A DNA stretch of 64,000 bases from Actinernus sp. WN-2022 (GCA_030867875.1 JAOWCC010000577.1:146746344-146810343), one strand, 5' to 3'; shown: positions 10,700 through 24,574, numbered from the stretch's first letter. Notes: generated by a model from the letters alone, not told the origin. Numbers and translations are program-made.

Positions 10700-12560
10700 C
10701 ATGTTCAAGCTTTTTTCGGGCTTCTCTCTCTTTTCCTTTGAAGTTAGCCTTTAAATTAATTGTTTTTTTTCCATCTGGTTGTTAGACATTTGTCTTAGTC
10801 TGCAATTGATATTACGTATATCCATCCTTCAAGCTGACCAGTGATTAACCTAGTCCATCTAATCTGATTTTCTTATCTAGTTCACACATATATGCAATAT
10901 ATGATGCACATGCTGAGACGACTTTTCGATAAAGTAAATACTGATCGATGTTTAGGGAAGAAAGAAAGCCGGGAAGATTATTTTTAGTTATAGAATCACG
11001 CAGAGAAAACATCTCGACACTTTCTATTTTCGTGATTAGTTTTTGCTGTGCCAATATCTTATTAAATGTTTGACATTGTATTTAGATCTATGTAATTTTT
11101 CTTTTCTTTTCATTTCATTTCTCTTTTTTTTTAACTTGTACTTCATCTTTATCAAATAATAACGTCAACATCATCAACAACGTACAACAACAAAAAACCT
11201 TTTCTATTTTATTCAGTCGAACTTTGAAACAGAATGTATTGTATACTGTTTGAATATTGATGAAGATATGTAATCTATCATACCATATTGTCCCTGACTT
11301 ATTAAAAAACATTACATACGTATCCTATTTTCTATTGTTGGAGCCAGTATTTAGTTATTCGGTTTCCATTTTTCACACTATGCTCTACATGAAATGATAA
11401 TTATTTACCGATGTGAATACTGTTGTAGAAAAGAATCTTTCTCGTTTAATAATCGCTGTTGCTCTCCGACTCATTACATATCAGTAATGTTTAACTGGCC
11501 CAGTGAAGTCAGTACTGATCATATCGTCTTTTGGAACCTGTCTCGGGTAACACTGTCTACGTTCACTGCAAGAGTTAAACTTTACGAGCATGACGCATTT
11601 CTACATTGTGTACATTATTTTAAATCGTGTTTTAGCGTCATTTTATTTCCACGAGAAAGCGCGCTCAATACTATAGAGTCTAGAGCACTATCGTTCATCG
11701 CAAAGGAAGAAGCAACGGCGGCGAAACGAGCTCAGGGATGGGAGGTGGTAGGTGGGGGAGTTTGAAAATGTAAGGTCTCTGGTGTGGCATTTCCTGCATT
11801 TTGAGGGGGGCTGAACCCCCACACTATAGTTTGTTTGTTTTTTGGTGGAGGGGGGAGGGTGGCTAGCCCCCCTACTCCACGGCTCCGCCGCCTACGAGAA
11901 GTGTTATGTACCCAGCGGACTTGATTACCAATGCATGAAACTTTGTGTTGTTCCCATGATGTTGTATTTAGTTTGTAGATACAGAAATCCTATTTATATT
12001 GCTGATGCTGAGGTACTGATACAAGCATATTTTATCAAGATAAGGCACAATCGCTTTTGAGAAAAATTAATTAGTTGGATTAAAGTCATACACCACAAGC
12101 TAACGCCTCAAAACGTAATTGAGTTATATTAATATTTTTCTTGTCATCAACCAAATAAGTTAAATCTACAATTGTTTTTGGGGCTGAGAATTGCAAAAGT
12201 TGTATTCACTGATAAAGATGACAACCCGATTTGCATAACATCAAAATTCAATCTGAGGAGAATCAATCACCGTTGCGTGAGAGAGCTAGTAAAAGTAAGT
12301 ATTACTGAGACGCTATTATAAAGTACATAATGAATCGCTTGGAAGTCATCAATCTTTGAAACTAAGGGGAAATGCCAACTTACTTTTTATACTGACACAA
12401 GTTTTCCTCGTATTCAGAGTATTTTCAAGCTTGTTCACAAGTCACGGTTACTAGTAATCATAGCCGACCAGAGTCAGTTAATGGTACATCTTTCTTTGGT
12501 GGCCGATTTTAAGAACATACTACTAGCCATTCTCGCTTAACAGATTCATTACATGTGGAC
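10700..12560. other. no assignable gene; G-rich repeat at 11.7-11.9 kb
   Basis: Open frames at 11394-11765 and 11842-12060 have no recognised motif. GGGGGGCTGAACCCCC and GCTAGCCCCCCTACTCCACG (11801-11880) look like part of a dispersed repeat. Confidence 0.3.
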
Positions 12561-12568
12561 TGAGAAAC

Positions 12569-12569
<1 letters not shown>

Positions 12570-12606
<37 letters not shown>

Positions 12607-12822
12607 GGATTAATCAGTGGCATTTCCACGAGGTGGCTCTTCATCCACTGATGGGCCTACGATTTAACGTCCTTATCCGAGAAGACGTGAAGGTCTAACC
12701 ATTTGCAGCTCGTGAACGAAATTGTTTCACAAAGCCAGCACCTTCTACTCAGTTATTTTAAGACCCCGAGTGTTGGTCCGGCCGGGGTTTGAACCCGCGA
12801 CCTCCTGCACAACAGTTACACC
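12570..12822 (-). mobile_element. tRNA-derived SINE, family 1, 5'-truncated
   Basis: On the - strand: B-box GGGTTCAAACCCCGG, a middle domain with TGGTTAGACCTTCACGTCTT and TCTCGGATAAGGACGT, and a tail of ATT/TAA repeats. The A-box end is missing. The second copy (39860-40145) shares both the head and the middle domain. Confidence 0.85.
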
Positions 12823-12964
12823 CCAGAATATTCTAAAATTAAACCTAAAATAAACTAACTATGTCAAGAGCCATTACTCGGAGGGTCTATCTCCCATACT
12901 ATATCTTTGAGTTGCCGTATTTACACCATGGGCTATTTATAGAACCAGGTTTCACTATTTTATA

Positions 12965-13165
12965 GACAATGCACCTTCTTTTGCTAGAGTGCGAATACTA
13001 AATGCATGAACGAATGGTACAGGCTATCTCCGCCATTATTGTTTTCTTTCGAAAAATTAAATACAAATATTTATTCGTGGGAAAAAAAATGTTTAGAAAA
13101 CACCTTTTATTCGTGGAAAAATATAAAAATAGCCCAAGCTGTAAATAACTTACAGATATAGTTAG
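12965..13165. repeat. dispersed repeat, copy at 41.2 kb
   Basis: Shares with 41222-41392 AATGCACCTTCTTT, GGTACAGGCTAT (or ATACAGGCTAT), and the TTATTCGTGG/TTATTCTTGA series. Family unknown. Confidence 0.7.
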
Positions 13166-13301
13166 CTTCCTCCGCAGGCAACTCATTAAATCCGAGTGGA
13201 ACGAATCGGGACCGGAGCCGCGACGAGACTGGGGAGCACGGTTTCATATCTGTTGCTCTATTATACAAAATCTGATAGAATGTGTCCGTCGAGGAACTAG
13301 C

Positions 13302-13412
13302 GGCTGATAGTTGCCCGCGGAAATTTCATGTTCTTAAAACAAATAGCAGCCCTCGAGCTAGTTTTAAGAACATCAAATTTCCAAGGGAAACTATCAGCCG
13401 ATAGTTTCGAGA
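13302..13412. repeat. foldback repeat
   Basis: GGCTGATAGTTGCCC..TTCTTAAAAC faces GTTTTAAGAACATC..AAACTATCAGCC, a stem of about 40 bases with mismatches. Confidence 0.65.
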
Positions 13413-13485
13413 CAAGCACACTCTATTTGTCGTTATTGTTCATCACAAAATTGTCTTCCGCTCTCAGCGGGCACTATTGCTTGAT

Positions 13486-13757
13486 TAGTTTGCCTCCGCG
13501 GACGACAACTATCACGTCACGTGATCGCTTTTAGCCAATGAGCGCGCGCCAAAATTTTGTGCTGAACTATAACGCCTGATAGCTTGCATCCGCGGACGAC
13601 AGCTATCACGCACGTCATGTGATCGCTTTTAGCCAATGAGCGCTCTCCAAATTTTTGTGGTGAACTATAGTTTGCATTCGCGGACGACAACTACCACGAA
13701 CGTGATCGCTTTTAGCCAATGAGCGCGCGCCAAAATTTTGTGGTGAACTATACTATC
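13486..13757 (+). repeat. three tandem copies of a unit of about 90 bp
   Basis: Each copy has CGCGGACGACA, then GTGATCGCTTTTAGCCAATG, then TTTTGTGGTGAACTATA, with small differences. Confidence 0.85.
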
Positions 13758-13770
13758 AGATAGGAGTTGC

Positions 13771-13834
13771 CTAAGATAGAGATAGGCTAAGATAGAGATA
13801 GGCTAAGATAGAGATAGGCTAAGATAGAGATAGG
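13771..13834 (+). repeat. 16-bp microsatellite-like array, 4 copies
   Basis: Unit CTAAGATAGAGATAGG repeated four times with no change. Confidence 0.93.
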
Positions 13835-14264
13835 CATGAGACTTTAGGCCAGGAAAACATCTAGAGCGGACGTCGTACAGACTTCGTAAGACTGATTGTG
13901 AACGCGATGTGCAAGATAAGAGTAAGGGACCATTTCAATACCGTGTTACGGTACTTCCTCACACTAAAATAGATTTCACTTTTATGATACGCCGAATTCT
14001 GCTTCTGTTTTAATTTTAAAACTAATCATTCTTTATTTCTATCATGTTTTTGCACATCACTGAAGAGCACTATTTCTATGAAAGCACGAATCAAATATTT
14101 CACAGTTTCCTCAGCATGCATTTCCTTTTCCTCTTTATGTAGTTGATGAATAGCTTGACGCAATCGGTGTCACAGGTAGTTTTCTGTCTATTATGAAAGA
14201 TATGTACTGCAAAGACTCAGCATGTATAATATTATATAACCATATTTCCGAGGAATCATTTGCT

Positions 14265-15670
14265 ACAATGGCGTAAAACAGGGCCGTATGTTATCACCAC
14301 TACTTTTTAACATTTATTTAAGTGGTCTTCCGGAAATACTAAACGAAGATATTGATGCTCATAGGGTTAAATAACAGAACGATCAGTTTGTACGCAGATG
14401 ACCTGGTGATTATATCAACTTCTTCATTAGGCCTCACAAAATAAAATTCAGAACTTGGTAGCTTAATGGAGCTGTGTCAGGGTGAGAGACCTTTATATGG
14501 TCTGTCCGGGTAGGACTCTTATTATCAACGATTTTCAGCGATTTTGATATGAACTGACGAAACTCTCGCCCATGTGGGATGCTTAAAATCAAAGGAAATA
14601 TGCAAAAATATTGGAAATCCTTTCAATAGGGGGAAGGCCTTTTAACTATTCGTATCCAATTAACAGCCATCGACCGAGCGATGACTCGGGACATGCGCAG
14701 AACCATGATATAGCCCCTTTAAAGTGAAACCAGCAGTTCACAAATAAATGAAATCAAGTCTAAATTACTAATATTTAATCCAAATGGAAGGAAATTGAAT
14801 CGTTTCTGCTTCTATGCAGATGAAAACCTAATACTGAAAACGTATCCTCGTCTTACTTTATAAATGTATCAGGATCACTGATTCTCGACTGCTAAACAGG
14901 AACTCGAAAAGGTGGCTCTTAAAGCCTTTTACGCGTTACGCAAGAGCATGAGAGACCATTTCAGGACAGATGTCTTACTCTCAATGCATTTGTTCGATAC
15001 ACTAATAAAGCCGATCCTTACATATTGTAGCGAAGTCTGGGAAGTATAATGATGTCCATATACATTTTTGCAAACAACTTCTCGGCCGTCTGTCCAACAA
15101 AGCAGATAACAAGGCTTGTCTAGCCGAACTCGGTCGATATATCTCATCAATACCGAACTAATTTCAAAAGTGGTTGCCTTCTGGGCCCGTATCCTCACAT
15201 TAGATGAGAATAGGCTTGTGAAAACCGCTTATTTAGATACGATAACAAATCACATAGGGAGAAATTGGGTCTCACAAGTCGAGACTTCCTCGTTCCTAAA
15301 TGGTTTTGGTTTGTGTGGGAATCCCAATTAACAGCTGTTTTTTATCACAATGAACTGAAACTAAGCTACGGTTGAAAGAAATAGAAATACGAAACTAGAG
15401 ATCCAGCCTTTTCCATGACTATGATCGTTTGGAAGAAATCAATTAAGAACATATCGATAATTCAAAACTGACTAACGAATTCGAAGCTTATCTGACAGAG
15501 ATTAAAAACATCGTAGAGCTTTAACCAAACCACATTCTTGAAATCGAAAGAGACCGCTATAATTTAACGTACCGGTTTGATCGGAACTAAGAAAATACCC
15601 AATTGTCATTATTCCGTATAGAAGACGAAAAACATTTTTTGTTAGAGTGTAGTTTATACACAGAAAATCT
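14265..15670 (+). mobile_element. degenerate LINE reverse transcriptase and C-terminal region
   Basis: Reads GVKQGRMLSPLLFNIYLSGL near 14275, then a YADDLVI-like motif across a frameshift (near 14390). After unrelated sequence (about 14480-14720) come further C-terminal pieces ending in a DEKHFLLEC-like motif near 15620, the zinc-type tail seen in some LINE proteins. Many stops; inactive. Confidence 0.75.
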
Positions 15671-15944
15671 TTTTTCCCTAATTCCTAATTCCCGAAGTCT
15701 CTTTTGAAAAGCAACGCACTTATAGCAATTTTGTTTTACTAATTTACTATGAAGTATAAAAACGTTGTAAATTATTGGAGCTCAAACTAACCTGAGAATC
15801 AGGCCTATAGTCGGAAAGGGGGAGAGGTGAAGTATACTGCTAAGGTTAAGCAGTGTAACGTCTCGTTCACAAGCTACAGGTTTCTAGTAAAAACTGTCTC
15901 GTCCACGTCACTCGTCTCACGTCACGTGCCGTGCCCAGGCGGCC

Positions 15945-16470
15945 AGACCCATCTGCAAGTTACTAGGAGTGTCGTACCCAGGCCCATCTACAAGTTACTG
16001 GGAGTGCCGTGCTCAGGCCCATCTGCTCGTTACTGGGAGTGCCGTGCCCAGGCCCATCTACAAGTTACTAGGAGTGCCGTGCTCAGGCCCATCTACAAGT
16101 TACTGGGAGTGCCGTGCTCAGGCCCATCGGCTCGTTACTGGGAGTGCCGTGCTCAGGCCCATCTACAAGTTACTGGGAGTGCCGTGCTCAGGCCCATCTG
16201 CTCGTTACTGGGAGTGCCGTGCTCAGGCCCATCTACAAGTTACTGGGAGTGCCGTGCCCAGGCCCATCTGCTCGTTACTGGGAGTGCCGTGCTCAGGCCC
16301 ATCTGCTCGTTACTGGGAGTGCCGTGCTCAGGCCCATCTACAAGTTACTGGGAGTGCCGTGCTCAGGCCCATCTACAAGTTACTAGGAGTGCCGTGCTCA
16401 GGCCCATCTACAAGTTACTAGGAGTGCCGTGCTCAGGCCCATCTACAAGTTACTGGGAGTGCCGTGCCCA
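15945..16470 (+). repeat. 35-bp minisatellite, about 15 copies, two variant types
   Basis: Core GGAGTGCCGTGCTCAGGCCC then ATCTACAAGTTACTG (type A) or ATCTGCTCGTTACTG (type B). In order the types are A,A,B,A,A,B,A,B,A,B,B,A,A,A,A. It is GC-rich against an AT-rich background. Because 35 is not a multiple of 3, each forward frame cycles through all three readings, giving overlapping open frames of 227, 150 and 90 residues. These are a by-product, not likely proteins. Confidence 0.95.
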
Positions 16471-16479
16471 AAACTTTGA

Positions 16480-19400
16480 CGTGTACACCGGGCTTCTAAA
16501 AAACACATAATTATCTTTGCTAGAGGAAGCCAAGACTGATCAATGTGTTGAGTTCGATTTAAGTGCTAATCCAGTAGGTTACTAATCAGTAATTCAACAG
16601 GGTTTGCAACAACATTAAAAGCTTTACTCTTACTCCCTAAGGTTGTCTTAAATGGGATTATTTTATTAAAATAATGTGATTATAATGATAAAAAGAAAGA
16701 GATCGTTAACTAAACACGAGATCACTACTGCTAAAGTCAAGCGCCAAAAATAGAATGAAAGGATGAATTATTTATTTCAACGGAAACATGAGGCACTCGG
16801 CAAAGACTTAAGGGCTGTCAGCTTTCTTTTAGTTTGTTGTATGCCTTGCATAATCCAGCGAAGATGATCAAATTCTTGAATTCTCTTTTCAGTTTTATTT
16901 TCAGTTTTTCACGAGCATAAGAATAAAGGAATAAAGCGTTCAAATTGTTTTTGTTAATCAAATACTTCGGCTTTCAAATTTGATAACTGATTCCGTGATA
17001 CCTAAATCCCCTCCCGTCACTATCGCTTGCACTTAGATTGATATATCTATCCAAATCCCTGTCCAGAAATAAGCTCAATTCACTTTGTATCTGTGGCTAA
17101 AGTGGAGAACAGCGAATTGTAAGGTCAATTTGTTGTAAATCACAAAGGCGACATAAAGTGACTTACGCTAACAGACGAATGACTTGCTTTATATTTGTGC
17201 CGATGGATTCGTCATAAGCAACACATGAAGACGCTATTTCAGTCATATCTGGCATTTCCGGCATGTTAGCCTCTTGTCGATCGACACTTCAAAACCGTTA
17301 AGTACTTCGTAAGCCACCTCCAAATGAAGATATCTCGCATTCAAACACAGATAATAAATCAACCTGTACGTGTATAAAAAGAAACCAAAATGTTTATTTC
17401 CTTGAAGAGTTTAATGAATGAGTACACTACTGCATAGGAGTATGTAAAACGACATGCTAGCTTCCTTTATATGGTTTTTATGAAGTCCATTTATAGCCCA
17501 AACCCACTCTGTTCAGGTGGACTGTGACATGTTATCTTCTACCAAAACCAGGTTGATTTATAAAACGCAATAACTGTGTATAATTAGAGTTTTAGTAGCA
17601 ATTTGAAATTTAAATCATGTTTTCGTTCACACCGGCTGGGCTTTTAGACTTTGCGACATCTTTGGTCGCAATTGTCTTTAATAAAACAATAAAACCCAAT
17701 TCATGAATTAAATACAAATTTTACAATCGATTCTCACTACTCCTTCGTGCTCTAGTGTCGTTTAAAGCCTTCTCTTTCGTATTGACGGTTGGACTTGATA
17801 GCTTCAAAGCTAAACAAATGTGCAATTACCGGTGTTTCCGCCACTTTTGAAATGGCATTTTTAGTCAGTACGACGGGCTGCTTTGTTTTCCAGGCCTCTA
17901 CCTTTGACCAGAGCTCCACTCAATTGGAGAAACTGTAAACAAAGACTGGTTGTTTTAAGTTTGACGGGGGAGTCTTGTTCTCAGGCCTAACCACATCGAA
18001 ATTGCTAAAAACTGATAATTCACTCACGCCGAGCCCAAGCTTGCGTAGTTATAGCCCTGGCTATCAATATAGGTCTGTATTGAAATCATCCCCAAATGTT
18101 ATCTACATTAACAATAGAGATCATAATTGTGACCTTTGTTTACTTCCCCCGTATGACTTAGACCAGCGGCTTTTTAAGAACCTAAACTCTCCGGACAACT
18201 CTCCTGCCCATAACATCCTAATCTCCATATCTTCTAAGACAAGATAGCCGGAGAAACAACCACAGGGCTACCCGGCCGAGGCAGCAGAAATCCGCAATCA
18301 TCATAGAGTTATCTCCATTCGATGCCAAACACTGTGGCAATCATACCATGCCCTCAAATCAAGAGCCGTCACTTTATACACCACCGAAAAAGCTTGGATT
18401 AAGATATGTAGCGTTCTAGTATCTTGTGATGAAAGATGGGAGTTTAGGTAACGCCGGTGGAATTCCTGCTACTGGAAGCACTGTAAGACACGACTAGGTT
18501 ATGGGGTTAGCATGTACTAGACCAAAGAAGACAGAAAATGATGGGAAAACAACAAGCAAGTACATTAAAAACAGTGATGATCCAGGTAAGGCAACATGCG
18601 TAAGCCAGTTCTGTTTTGTAAATTATGATCATTGTTTTTCACTGCCGTAAAAAGGAGGCTCGTTTAACTTCAGTAAAGTGAGCGTATTGTTCCGTCTCAG
18701 TCACGGCTTGTGTTCGATGGTACACGCTTGTTTATTCGAGATTCTAGCCCCGAGTTCTATTTATGAATTATGAATCCTCAAAGCAACACACAATGTTGCT
18801 ATCAATACATGAAGACAGGTCATCTCTGGTGAGACTGGATCAATGCAAAAGAGTTGATGATTTAATTGTATAAGACGCATCATTCGAAATTCAAAATCGT
18901 TGTCTTCGCTTATTAGCGAGCGTTCTAAATGTATTCTCTTTTGAAGATGAAACCATATGTGCACGTGTGCATATATAATATACAGTTCGTCGTAAGCGGG
19001 TGAACGAACATGAAACGCTAGCGTTAGCAGATTGGTGTTTCTATTTGTTCCCCCGTGGGAATATGCAGAACTTCTACATACATTAAAAATCGCAACCTTT
19101 CAAATCACCTGCCACACGCATATGCCATAGCTCTTATCGCCAAAACGATAATTGCTATAAAAAAATTATGTACGCATTTTCGTGAGATTTTAGCCTCAGT
19201 ATAGACACTATAGTTTATTTTGATTGTAAACCATTGACTTCCCACCCCTTTCATGTCTCTCAAATTCAGAAAACAGTCTCCTTTGATTTTTCTGTAGTTC
19301 GTTCGCTCGCACGTAGAATATCAAAAAACTTGCTAATTAGATCTCAATATCATGACTGTGCCGCACAGCTAATTAAGCATCTCCCAGAGTGCCTGGCTCT

Positions 19401-21985
19401 TATTGAAACCTTAATTCTGGCAAAGCAACATCCACACTGTATTTAGACTATCTGGAGAAAAAAATGGCCTCGAGCGACTTTGTGCCGCAAAGTAACGCGA
19501 TTTATTTTGCCAGTCATAATCATACACTTGAACTTTTGGAACTTAGCACTTAAGACCGACAAATAGCAAATTGAAATTCGTGTCTTTTTACCAAGTTTTC
19601 AAGAAGTTGAAGATACGAATTTTGATTTGATTTTTTGCTCTGTTCCGTTCATTCGGCGCAGCTGGCATTCGTATTAGTCGAAATAGATCTGTAATTTATG
19701 TAGCGATTGTCACAAATTGAGCCTCTATCAGCTTCATTCCAAACAAACGACGAAGACGAACCGGCAAGCGAATTAGAAATCTCAAATTGATACTCAAAAA
19801 CAGTATTCAAGGGAGATATATTCTTTTATGTTTATTTCCTTTAGTCTTTGAAATATGCGCAATTTTATCCCTTGAAGTCTACCCGTAATACCACAAATAT
19901 CCTCAACAGTTTTATCCAACTACTGTCTATTCTACTATCTCGTTGGTATCAATAGACTACGTGCTGTGTTTTTCACTATATTCGCCGTTTATTTATATTT
20001 TTTCAGAGCATGACCACTTTTTTCGACTCGTTTTACTTATATAAATATCTGTAAATCGTTTTGTAGTTTGCTAGAAGCAGACTAAAGTTAAAACGAACCC
20101 CTCTTAGATTGTAGAATTTTCCTTTTTACCAACACTACTTTCGTAATTTAATATCCGGATCATCGAGACATATGAAGGATGTCGAAATTTTGTGGTCGAA
20201 TCAAAAATTCTTTAATTCTAAACCGACTCAAGGAAAGCTTTAATTCTAATCTTATTTTTATTTTCATGAAATAAGATTTTCTTATTATCGCCACTAATTT
20301 CCACCCTATGAAGAAGCTAATGAAAAAAGCGACCTTTAAATAAATGTGATAGGACATAAGTTTCATTTTCGAGCAGAATTCGGCTGCATGGCATCGGAAT
20401 AATGCTTAACTGAATGAATCATTTACATGTGTTTTTCTTGCATGTAAACAAGCCATGATATATTAAAAGGTTTATTTCGAGCCCAAAGCAAAGTTTAATG
20501 ATATCATTTTCAAGGGTGGCACTTGAGAAAGCTATATAGTCACTCCATTATGGACTTAAATCTTGCTTCGACGTGGGTCTCTGATGTTCGTAAAATCAAC
20601 TCGAAATTATCTAGAACATTACTTTTATTAACGGCTTACAGAAAGTAGGCTTGAACGGATCAATGGAAAATCCGTTTGTTATTGGACTCAACGCTCTTAA
20701 AGTTTGGTTTCCAGGGGGCATCCGTCGGTTTCTAGGTAACCACAATTTTACGACAATATCGTAGGCTAACACTTATTAGCAAAGTGTCGAGGTTATATAT
20801 ATATGTACACTCTGTGCACTGCCTATAGTACCACTAAAGTCAACAAAAATTAGTACTTTCGTGCTAAAAGGAAGTGCCAGTCAACCTGATTCATCATATT
20901 ACTTTCGATATATGTACGATTTCTGCAACGCTCTTGCTATGGCTCGAAGTTAGCAATGGGTTAAGAAAGAAGTGCCGGACTCAGAAGTACTTAAAGGCTT
21001 CAGAAGTGCGTTACTTCTATTAGCGCTGACAATAATTAAACATTCGATTTTTCTTTTACTTTCATAAGATTCAATTTGCTCGTACTTAAAGTTTTAAAAG
21101 TATAATTTCCAAAATTAAAATCAAGTCTGTTTCATTTAGTAGTCGTTCGCACTTTATTCTTTTTAGTGGAATTGTGTTCACTGTTCCAGTCTTATCTCAT
21201 ATAAAGACTTTCAGAGGCTTTCACCTGTACATAGTTAATAAAGAGGAATGGGTCATGTATTTTTGAGCTATTATTTAAGCCGCCCAGTAACATGACACAA
21301 TCCGTACATATATTCTATCAAACTGTGTTTCAATTCAAGTACGCAGCTCTTAAGTGATTTTAATTATTTTCTAATTAGTTTTTGGCCCCCAGGTCTTAAT
21401 ACGAAGTAACGTAAGATGACAGAAAGAAACGATACTACAAAATGAACTAAATGTGTTTTCTTGTTATCAAAACAGAGAAAGAGAGAAAAACTCCCATTCA
21501 AGCATCACTGGAAAGAACAATCAATGCCCATAGTGTGAAAAACCATCGCGCGGCAAATGAATTAAATTGGTTTCTATGGTATCCAGTACATCCATGAACT
21601 ATGGAAAAATACAGTAATGTTGGAAAATCCAATTTACAACATCTTACAATTTACAACATGTTTTTTTTCATACTACGGAAATTGGTTGGTTTTTTCAGTC
21701 CATCTCATTTTTCTTTTCTCTTTCAGTTGAAAGTTCCTTCTATTTTGTGACTTTTTGGTGCGTACATTTCAGTGAAGCCGAAAAAGCATAAAATTTTGCG
21801 AGTGCGATGGTTTCCATTTGGTATTCTAATTGCTCAGTTTACTGAGTATAATCAGTATATTCTAACTTTAATTCCTTTTATTTTATGTGCTTTAATTGAC
21901 TGGAAAAGCAATTGACAACGATCAGTAGTTGTCATTCAGTATTATATAGCTAGTCCTATAAACATGTCCAAGTCTTCTTGAATCC
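16480..21985. other. quiet AT-rich stretch
   Basis: No gene, repeat family or RNA was recognised. Short open frames (17975-18247, 19234-19446 and others) show no motifs and no splice-linked continuation. A small undetected exon cannot be excluded. Confidence 0.4.
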
Positions 21986-22139
21986 ACAATGCTCGCTCCA
22001 TCTTTAACAAATCAGAATATTCCGGGGTTTTCATCATACGAAGCAAACTGTTTTAATTACGCCTTAACATTCGTCAAAAAATATCCATTTCCTAGCTATC
22101 TAACACAAGGAAGATTCTTCACTTTCAAAACTTGCCTAT

Positions 22140-22875
22140 TTAATAATAATAATAAAATGAATTTATATTGCGCAAATTCCATATGTATATGTTCAAATGC
22201 GCATTCCAATAGTCATAAGACGAAAACATTCTAAACACTAGTAAAACGAAAACATTACACTATATAATTATAAAATAGCACTAGAACTACAAAACTATAG
22301 GGCCTTACACTTTTATTGAGTATGAGGCTAGACTGATAATTAACGCCTTCTTATAAAGGTGGATCTTCATATTAGACTCAGTAAAGCAACCGATCTAACT
22401 TGAGCTCCTGATCTCTACTGGGAGCGCGTTCCATAACTTTGGAGCAGTACAAGTAAAAGCACGGTATCCAAGAGTAACTTTGGTCTTAAATCTAGGGTAA
22501 ATAAGTAAAGTATTGTCATCAGAATTTCTAATATTATAGCGTGATGGAGGCCTATGCATAATTAATTGCGATAAGTATAAAGGTGCTAATCCATTAAGGA
22601 CTTTAAAAGTAATCAATAAAACTTTGAATTCAATTCTATATCTGACTGGTAGCCAGTGTAATTTAACTAGCAGTGGTGTAATGTGGCAGAATTGACTTTC
22701 ATTGCAGACTAATCTAGCACAAGCTTTCTGTACCCGCTGGAGTTCGTTAATCTGACAATCCGGTAGGTTGTACAAGAGACTGTTACAGTAGTCGATCCGG
22801 CTTGAAATGAATGCGTCGATCAGAGTCTCAGTGCAATGCTTGGAGATATATTTTTCTAACGTTTTTAAGGACCAA
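22140..22875 (-). mobile_element. CR1/L2-like LINE 3' end
   Basis: On the - strand 168 residues are open: RIDYCNSLLYNLPDCQINEL, QRVQKACARLVC, LHWLPVRYRIEFKVLLITFK, VLNGLAPLYLSQLI, then APKLWNALPVEIR. This is the conserved C-terminus of CR1/L2 reverse transcriptases. A TTA/ATT tail lies at 22140-22156. Related to the + strand copy at 8335. 5'-truncated. Confidence 0.93.
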
Positions 22876-22879
22876 AGAA

Positions 22880-23650
22880 AAAATCCTCTCCATCGCAACA
22901 AACTTAGAAGTTATAGATCGTTTAAAACTGATTATGAGTTAGAAAAATACCTCGAGGCTGTCTCTAATATCACTAAAGCAAAGGGTTGCTCTAACTAGAC
23001 TTAGATTAGACAATCACTGCCTACAGTTAGAAAGAAGGAGGTACATGTACCGTCATCAGACCCTACACCAAGCCAGTAGAGAGAATATGCCCCACCTGTA
23101 CACACAGAAGTGTAGAAGACGAGCTCCATTTTGTTATCAATTCCGAAACATTCCTATAAATTACATCAAAAGTCAAAACAAGTTTTATATCTGATGAACA
23201 ATTATCCAAACTCAGTGGCGGATCCAGGATTTGAAAAAGGGGGGTGACTATTTTGACCGGTACAGTTTCTGGTGCGAAATTTCTTACAAAATTTGAACGA
23301 ATGTATTTTATTTTTACGAATTCTTATACAGAATTTGTTTTTGGCCCAAAAGGGGGGGGGGGGTGACATGTCACCCCCGTAACCACCCCTGGTCCGCCAC
23401 TGAAACTAGTCCTAAATCTGCCCATGGAAGTAACTTATTTTGCTGCAAAATACGTTTACGATAGCATGTATTTGAGACCTACGTACGAATATCCCTAATT
23501 AATATTTAAATGTCGTGGCAAAGTGTCTTCAGTACTATATATACATATAAGTTTTATAACACGTCTGTTTGTACATGTAATATAAAGTAAAGCCTAGTAT
23601 TTATATTAGCTACGATCCATTAAGGAGCTAATAAAGTGCATCTGTATCTG
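22880..23650 (+). mobile_element. LINE C-terminal fragment, opposite orientation
   Basis: The + strand, across frameshifts, reads LRSYRSFKTDYELEKYLEAV, a VALTRLRLDNHCLQLERRR-like stretch, then a broken cysteine/histidine tail. The 3' end is GGAGCTAATAAAGTGC followed by a CTGTAT-type tail (about 23640-23660). It is split by a TIR element at 23213-23402 and abuts the CR1 fragment on the other strand. Confidence 0.8.
23213..23402. mobile_element. hAT-like miniature element (190 bp)
   Basis: TIRs CAGTGGCGGATCCAGG / CCTGGTCCGCCACTG. G-run and C-run subterminal parts GGGGGGTGAC / GTCACCCCC. AAACT flanks both sides. The CAGTGGCGG terminus is common in hAT elements. Confidence 0.85.
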
Positions 23651-24574
23651 TATATATCTGTACGTCTAAAAGTCCTTTCCCTTATCTAAGTACGTTAGAT
23701 AATTGTAAATTTAAGGTATTCCCGAGAGCAATTATAACATCCGGCTAAAAGTCCTATATTTTTATGTCAGCCGACGCGACATGATACTGAGTCAATTGTT
23801 CTCAGTCCTGCCGTCAGAAACTCCAAAGGTTTCGTTCCCATGCTGTTGTTAGAACAGAGAGTACTAAAGGATAATCCATAACTATCCGTGGCATTTCTAA
23901 TGGTTTACTGTCAAAAAGGATTTCTGAGACCGCAACAGAACTATACGTGCGGGGTGTTCCTTCATGAATAAATAATCGATAAGATTAAAATAATAAATAT
24001 TTTACTGCAGAGAAAAACTGAGAAAAATGAGGCTGTGGCCATGCAATGTTGTTAGTGAATTGCAAAGTGAACTTTAGATTTGATGGACGTATGGTAAGCC
24101 TTTGACATATAAATTGTATTTGATGTTGATTGCTTACAGATCTAGATGGTCGTTGATTTCTTTAGCTACTTTTGACCTCGTCATTGTATTTTACGTAGGA
24201 CGTCATCATTGGGTCTTCGCAGCTGTATAACTGGGACACAATTAACCACAAGTCTGAAAATATGACACTGTCTGGTTTCGTCTTTATTTAAGTCTTTATT
24301 TCACTCGATTAAATACAAATCAAGTGTTACAGAATATTAAATATAGAACCTGTTCCTAAAAAACTAACCATTTAAAATATGACCATGTTTACAAGCTGCT
24401 AAACTCATACTTAAAAAAATGTATCTATTTACAAAACTATGTTTATATCTCTCCGTGTTCACGCGTGGTCGTTGACAGAATCCTTTTCTTAGTTTACTAG
24501 ATTCATGTTCTGGAATCAGTTACTACAATTACTAAACGTCTATTTCAATCACTGTGTCCCACGATTCACAGAAG

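Noticed and set aside
11394..11765. 123-residue open frame
   Set aside because: No motif, no splice-linked continuation, and its end runs into a G-rich dispersed repeat.
15827..16510. 227-residue open frame with repeated Pro/Ser/Tyr/Trp units
   Set aside because: It is a translation of the 35-bp minisatellite; the other two forward frames are open as well, and there is no coding signal outside the repeat.
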